Below, one piece after another: positions 6,216 through 8,399 of a stretch of DNA of 8,399 nucleotides. This stretch comes from Bacteroidales bacterium (GTDB lineage: Bacteria; Bacteroidota; Bacteroidia; Bacteroidales; Muribaculaceae): NCBI GenBank assembly GCA_019416425.1, contig DXXK01000074.1, positions 1-8,399 of the forward strand, read 5' to 3'. How positions within the stretch are numbered: position 1 is the first letter of the stretch; each line of letters starts with the position of its first letter. A model generated the notes under the pieces. The model was not told the origin of the DNA. It made no database searches and saw only the letters and a program-made list of their open reading frames with translations. Made by a program: the position numbers and the translations under genes.

Positions 6216-6482
6216 ATGGCAGCAAACAACGAAATCCGTTATCTCACTCCCCTGACCGTAGACGTCAAGAAGAAGAAGTACTGCCGTTTCAAGCGCAGCG
6301 GTATCAAGTATATCGACTACAAGGATCCCGAGTTCCTGAAGAAGTTCCTCAACGAGCAGGGCAAGCTCCTGCCCCGCCGCATCACCGGTACATCGCTGAA
6401 GTTCCAGCGTCGCGTGGCCCAGGCCGTTAAGCGTGCGCGTCACCTGGCGCTCCTGCCCTACGTAACCGACCTGATGAAATAA
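6216..6482 (+). CDS. rpsR: 30S ribosomal protein bS18
   Basis: 88 residues, full length for the family. bS18 packs against bS6 on the 30S platform and in Bacteroidota also helps bury the 3' end of 16S rRNA. Family blocks: KKYCRFKR (20-27), YIDYKDPEF (32-40), GKLLPRRITGTS (49-60) and KRARHLALLPYV (72-83). Only a single Cys (C23) is present, so it is not the zinc-binding version with several cysteines. It starts 2 nt after the rpsF stop, so translational coupling is likely in addition to the strong Shine-Dalgarno. The close spacing leaves no room for ssb or priB, which sit between these genes in some other phyla. Confidence 0.97.
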   Translation: MAANNEIRYLTPLTVDVKKKKYCRFKRSGIKYIDYKDPEFLKKFLNEQGKLLPRRITGTSLKFQRRVAQAVKRARHLALLPYVTDLMK

Positions 6483-6511
6483 TCATTGTATAACCGATAA
6501 AGCACTGAAAG

Positions 6512-6964
6512 ATGAAAGTAATTTTGAAGCAGAACATCCCGAGCTTAGGTTATAAGGATGATATCGTAGAGGTAAAGGACGGCTATGGCCGTAACTATCT
6601 GATTCCGCAGGGTCTGGCCGTAATCGCGTCGAACGCTGCCCTGAAGCGTCTGGCCGAGGACCAGAAGCAGCAGGCCCACAAGATCGCCGCCATCCTGGCC
6701 GAGGCCCAGGCTGCAGCAGCCGCTCTGGAAGGCGTTCGCCCCGTTATCATCGCCAAGGCTGCCGCCAACGGCAACATCTATGGTAGCGTAGGCGCAGCCG
6801 CTCTGGCTGACGCTCTCCTGAAGTTAGGTCACGAGGTTGACCGCAAGATCATCGACCTGGAGCCCGCACGTACCATCGGCGAGCACGTGGCCAAGATCCG
6901 TTTCCACAAGGAGGTTACCGCCGAGGTTGCATTCGAGGTTGTTCCCGAGGAAGAGGACAAGTAA
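6512..6964 (+). CDS. rplI: 50S ribosomal protein bL9
   Basis: 150 residues, a normal two-domain bL9 of the 50S subunit near the L1 stalk. The N-terminal rRNA-binding domain shows IVEVKDGYGRNYLIPQGLAV (18-37). A long Ala/Gln-rich connecting helix spans about 41-73, and the C-terminal domain carries NGNIYGSVGAAALADAL (86-102) and GHEVDRKIIDL (106-116). In the family signature a Gly or Asn usually sits four residues before IVEV; here Asp (16) takes that place, a mild change. The protein ends with an acidic EEEDK tail. It starts 29 bp after rpsR without a Shine-Dalgarno and is the last gene of the operon, with the terminator 21 bp beyond its stop. Confidence 0.97.
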   Translation: MKVILKQNIPSLGYKDDIVEVKDGYGRNYLIPQGLAVIASNAALKRLAEDQKQQAHKIAAILAEAQAAAAALEGVRPVIIAKAAANGNIYGSVGAAALADALLKLGHEVDRKIIDLEPARTIGEHVAKIRFHKEVTAEVAFEVVPEEEDK

Positions 6965-6985
6965 GAACATCCGCAATCAAGTCAT

Positions 6986-7015
6986 AAAAAGGAGACCGTT
7001 TCGGCCTCCTTTTTT
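6986..7015 (+). terminator. Intrinsic terminator of the rpsF-rpsR-rplI operon
   Basis: AAAAAGGAG (6986-6994) pairs with CTCCTTTTT (7006-7014). The stem continues past one A-C mismatch (6995/7005) with CCG (6996-6998) pairing CGG (7002-7004) around a TTT loop. A run of six T (7010-7015) follows the GC-rich part. The A-run on the 5' side would let it act on minus-strand transcription too, but no minus-strand gene is nearby. Confidence 0.92.
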
Positions 7016-7043
7016 GTTATATCTGTAAAACCGATTAGATACT

Positions 7044-8342
7044 ATGATGATTAAGTTCCTCCTGTCTGTCGTGCTGCTGTGTGTGGCGGCATTACCGGTT
7101 GTGTCGGCGCAGCGTTATGCGGGCGGCGACATATCGCTGCTGCCGGAATATGAGAAGGCCGGAGCAAAGTACAAGACTCCCGCCGGCGAGCCGATCGCCG
7201 ACCTGGTTCCCTGGCTCCACGAGCAGGGGATGAACGCCATGCGAGTGCGTCTGTTCGTAAATCCGGCGAAATATAAGGTACTGCATCAGAACGATGCAAA
7301 TTCCGATACCAGATATGACCCGAACGCCTGCCAGGACCTGGAGTACATCAAGCCGTTGTGCAAGCGCATAGTGGACAGCGGCATGGACCTGATGCTGGAC
7401 TTCCATTACAGCGACACATGGGCCGATCCGGCCAAGCAGTGGACGCCTGTGGACTGGGAGGGCCTGACCGACGAGCAGCTGTATCAGAAGATTTATGACT
7501 ACACCAAGGATGTGCTGACGCAGCTTAAGGATTACGGCGTGGTTCCGACGTTCATCCAGCCCGGCAATGAGGTCAGCTACGGAATGCTGTGGGGACCCGC
7601 AGGCACGTCCACGCCGAGGAAGGCACTGATGGGCAGCGACGCCAACTGGGACCGGTTTGGCAAACTGCTGAAGCAGGCTGTCAAGGCATGCCATGAGGTG
7701 TGTCCCGATGCCAAGATCATCATGCACACAGAGCGCGTGGCGCAGGTGGATGTGCTGAAGAATTTCTACGACAAGATGAGGGAGATGAATGTTCCGTACG
7801 ACATAGTCGGCCTGAGTTACTATCCCTATTTCCATGGCAACCTGAGTGTCCTGGACCGCGCCTTGCAGTCATTGCAGGCCAATTTCCCGTCCAAGAATGT
7901 TATGATAGTTGAGACGGGCTACAGTTACAAATGGGAGGTACCCGGCACGACGCACGACAACACGCAGACCTGGCCCTACAGCGAGGCCGGACAGGCCAAA
8001 TTCGTGACGGACTTGGTGACCGACCTGGAGAAATACAATCAGGTCGATGGCCTGTTCTGGTGGTGGCTGGAGTACAACGCCTACGGCACGACGCTGTCAG
8101 GCTGGTACAACGCCCCGCTGTTCGACTCCACGACCGGCCGTGCCACGGCCGCCCTCCGCGCCCTCTGCAGCTACGCCACCTCCGCCATCGACGCCATCCA
8201 TCCCGACGACTGGAACCTCACCGACCCTTCTGGCTTGGATAACCCCCAACCCTGGTACACCATCGACGGCCGTCGCCTCTCCGCCACTCCGACTGCCCCC
8301 GGCCTCTACATCCGCAACCACCGCAAGATCCTGGTCCGGTAA
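7044..8342 (+). CDS. Secreted GH53 arabinogalactan endo-beta-1,4-galactanase
   Basis: 432 residues. Family 53 glycoside hydrolases cut beta-1,4-galactan side chains of pectin with a retaining mechanism. Residues 1-22 are a signal peptide with a likely cut after VSA-22; there is no lipobox Cys. The TIM barrel (about 25-375) shows GGDISLLP (27-34), MRVRLFVNP (66-74), LDFHYSDTWADP (118-129), QPGNEVSYG (172-180) with E176 as acid/base, GLSYYPYFHGN (256-266) and MIVETGYSY (287-295) with E290 as nucleophile, then GLFWWWLEYN (336-345). The tail (403-432), with YTIDGRRLS then GLYIRNHRKILV, resembles the short C-terminal motif of many secreted Bacteroidales proteins. ATG 7044 is chosen; ATG 7047 works equally well. 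It stands alone after the ribosomal terminator, with no susC/susD pair in view. Codon use changes sharply after about 8135. Confidence 0.93.
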   Translation: MMIKFLLSVVLLCVAALPVVSAQRYAGGDISLLPEYEKAGAKYKTPAGEPIADLVPWLHEQGMNAMRVRLFVNPAKYKVLHQNDANSDTRYDPNACQDLEYIKPLCKRIVDSGMDLMLDFHYSDTWADPAKQWTPVDWEGLTDEQLYQKIYDYTKDVLTQLKDYGVVPTFIQPGNEVSYGMLWGPAGTSTPRKALMGSDANWDRFGKLLKQAVKACHEVCPDAKIIMHTERVAQVDVLKNFYDKMREMNVPYDIVGLSYYPYFHGNLSVLDRALQSLQANFPSKNVMIVETGYSYKWEVPGTTHDNTQTWPYSEAGQAKFVTDLVTDLEKYNQVDGLFWWWLEYNAYGTTLSGWYNAPLFDSTTGRATAALRALCSYATSAIDAIHPDDWNLTDPSGLDNPQPWYTIDGRRLSATPTAPGLYIRNHRKILVR

Positions 8343-8369
8343 CTCACATTCTTACATTTCAAGAGTCCG

Positions 8370-8399
8370 AATCAAGCCTATTTGAATACAGGCTTGATT
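8370..8399 (+). terminator. Perfect inverted repeat after the galactanase, probable terminator cut by the edge
   Basis: AATCAAGCCT (8370-8379) and AGGCTTGATT (8390-8399) form a perfect 10-bp stem with a 10-nt loop, 27 bp after the galactanase stop. The window ends at the last stem base, so the T-run needed to confirm an intrinsic terminator cannot be seen. It may also serve a converging gene outside the window. Confidence 0.6.

Noticed and set aside
6660..6735. Ala/Gln-rich repeat-like stretch in rplI
   Set aside because: This is the normal connecting helix of bL9, not a DNA repeat.
7018..7025. TATATCTG as a -7 box for the galactanase
   Set aside because: One mismatch from TAnnTTTG, no -33 box at the right distance, and it abuts the ribosomal terminator; possible but not supported enough to list.
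1..8399. CRISPR array, tRNA or rRNA gene, IS element, toxin-antitoxin or defence genes
   Set aside because: No regular spaced repeats, cloverleaf, transposase-like or defence-like frames were seen; the window is nearly filled by identified genes.

Overview
The window looks like ordinary chromosomal DNA from a fairly GC-rich member of the Bacteroidales (Bacteroidota); I cannot name the genus. The pointers are promoters with Bacteroidota-type -7 elements (TAnnTTTG), near absence of Shine-Dalgarno sequences, the rpsF-rpsR-rplI gene order, a PD40-type secreted protein, and a galactanase with the C-terminal tail common in secreted Prevotella/Muribaculaceae-type proteins. I see no phage, IS element, CRISPR array, tRNA or rRNA.

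Layout. (1) 1-1875, minus strand: a PHP-family phosphoesterase resembling histidinol-phosphatase, cut by the left edge, lies 19 bp downstream of a secreted PD40 beta-propeller protein of unknown role. (2) 1876-2087: a divergent intergenic region with candidate promoters both ways and two back-to-back hairpins in the predicted etfB leader. (3) 2088-5701, plus strand: a tightly packed electron-transfer operon, etfB-etfA-acyl-CoA dehydrogenase, with gaps of 4 and 1 bp. EtfB has the clostridial butyryl-CoA-dehydrogenase-type signature rather than the mitochondrial one, but the partner dehydrogenase is a long 568-residue form. (4) 5702-6964: a good two-box promoter, a structured leader that may be the S6:S18 autoregulatory element, then rpsF, rpsR and rplI, closed by an intrinsic terminator at 6986-7015. 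(5) 7044-8342: a secreted GH53 endo-beta-1,4-galactanase, followed by a perfect 10-bp inverted repeat at the right edge that is probably its terminator.

How the genes work together: EtfA and EtfB form the FAD heterodimer that exchanges electrons with the acyl-CoA dehydrogenase. bS6 and bS18 are direct neighbours on the 30S platform and bL9 is in the 50S subunit. The galactanase would act outside the cytoplasm on pectic galactan.

I did not find a clearly new system. The points most worth following are a perfect Shine-Dalgarno sequence in front of rpsR (a known Bacteroidota exception linked to self-control of bS18), the rpsF leader hairpin, the double hairpin before etfB, the bifurcating-type EtfB paired with a long ACAD, and the abrupt codon-use change in the galactanase tail.
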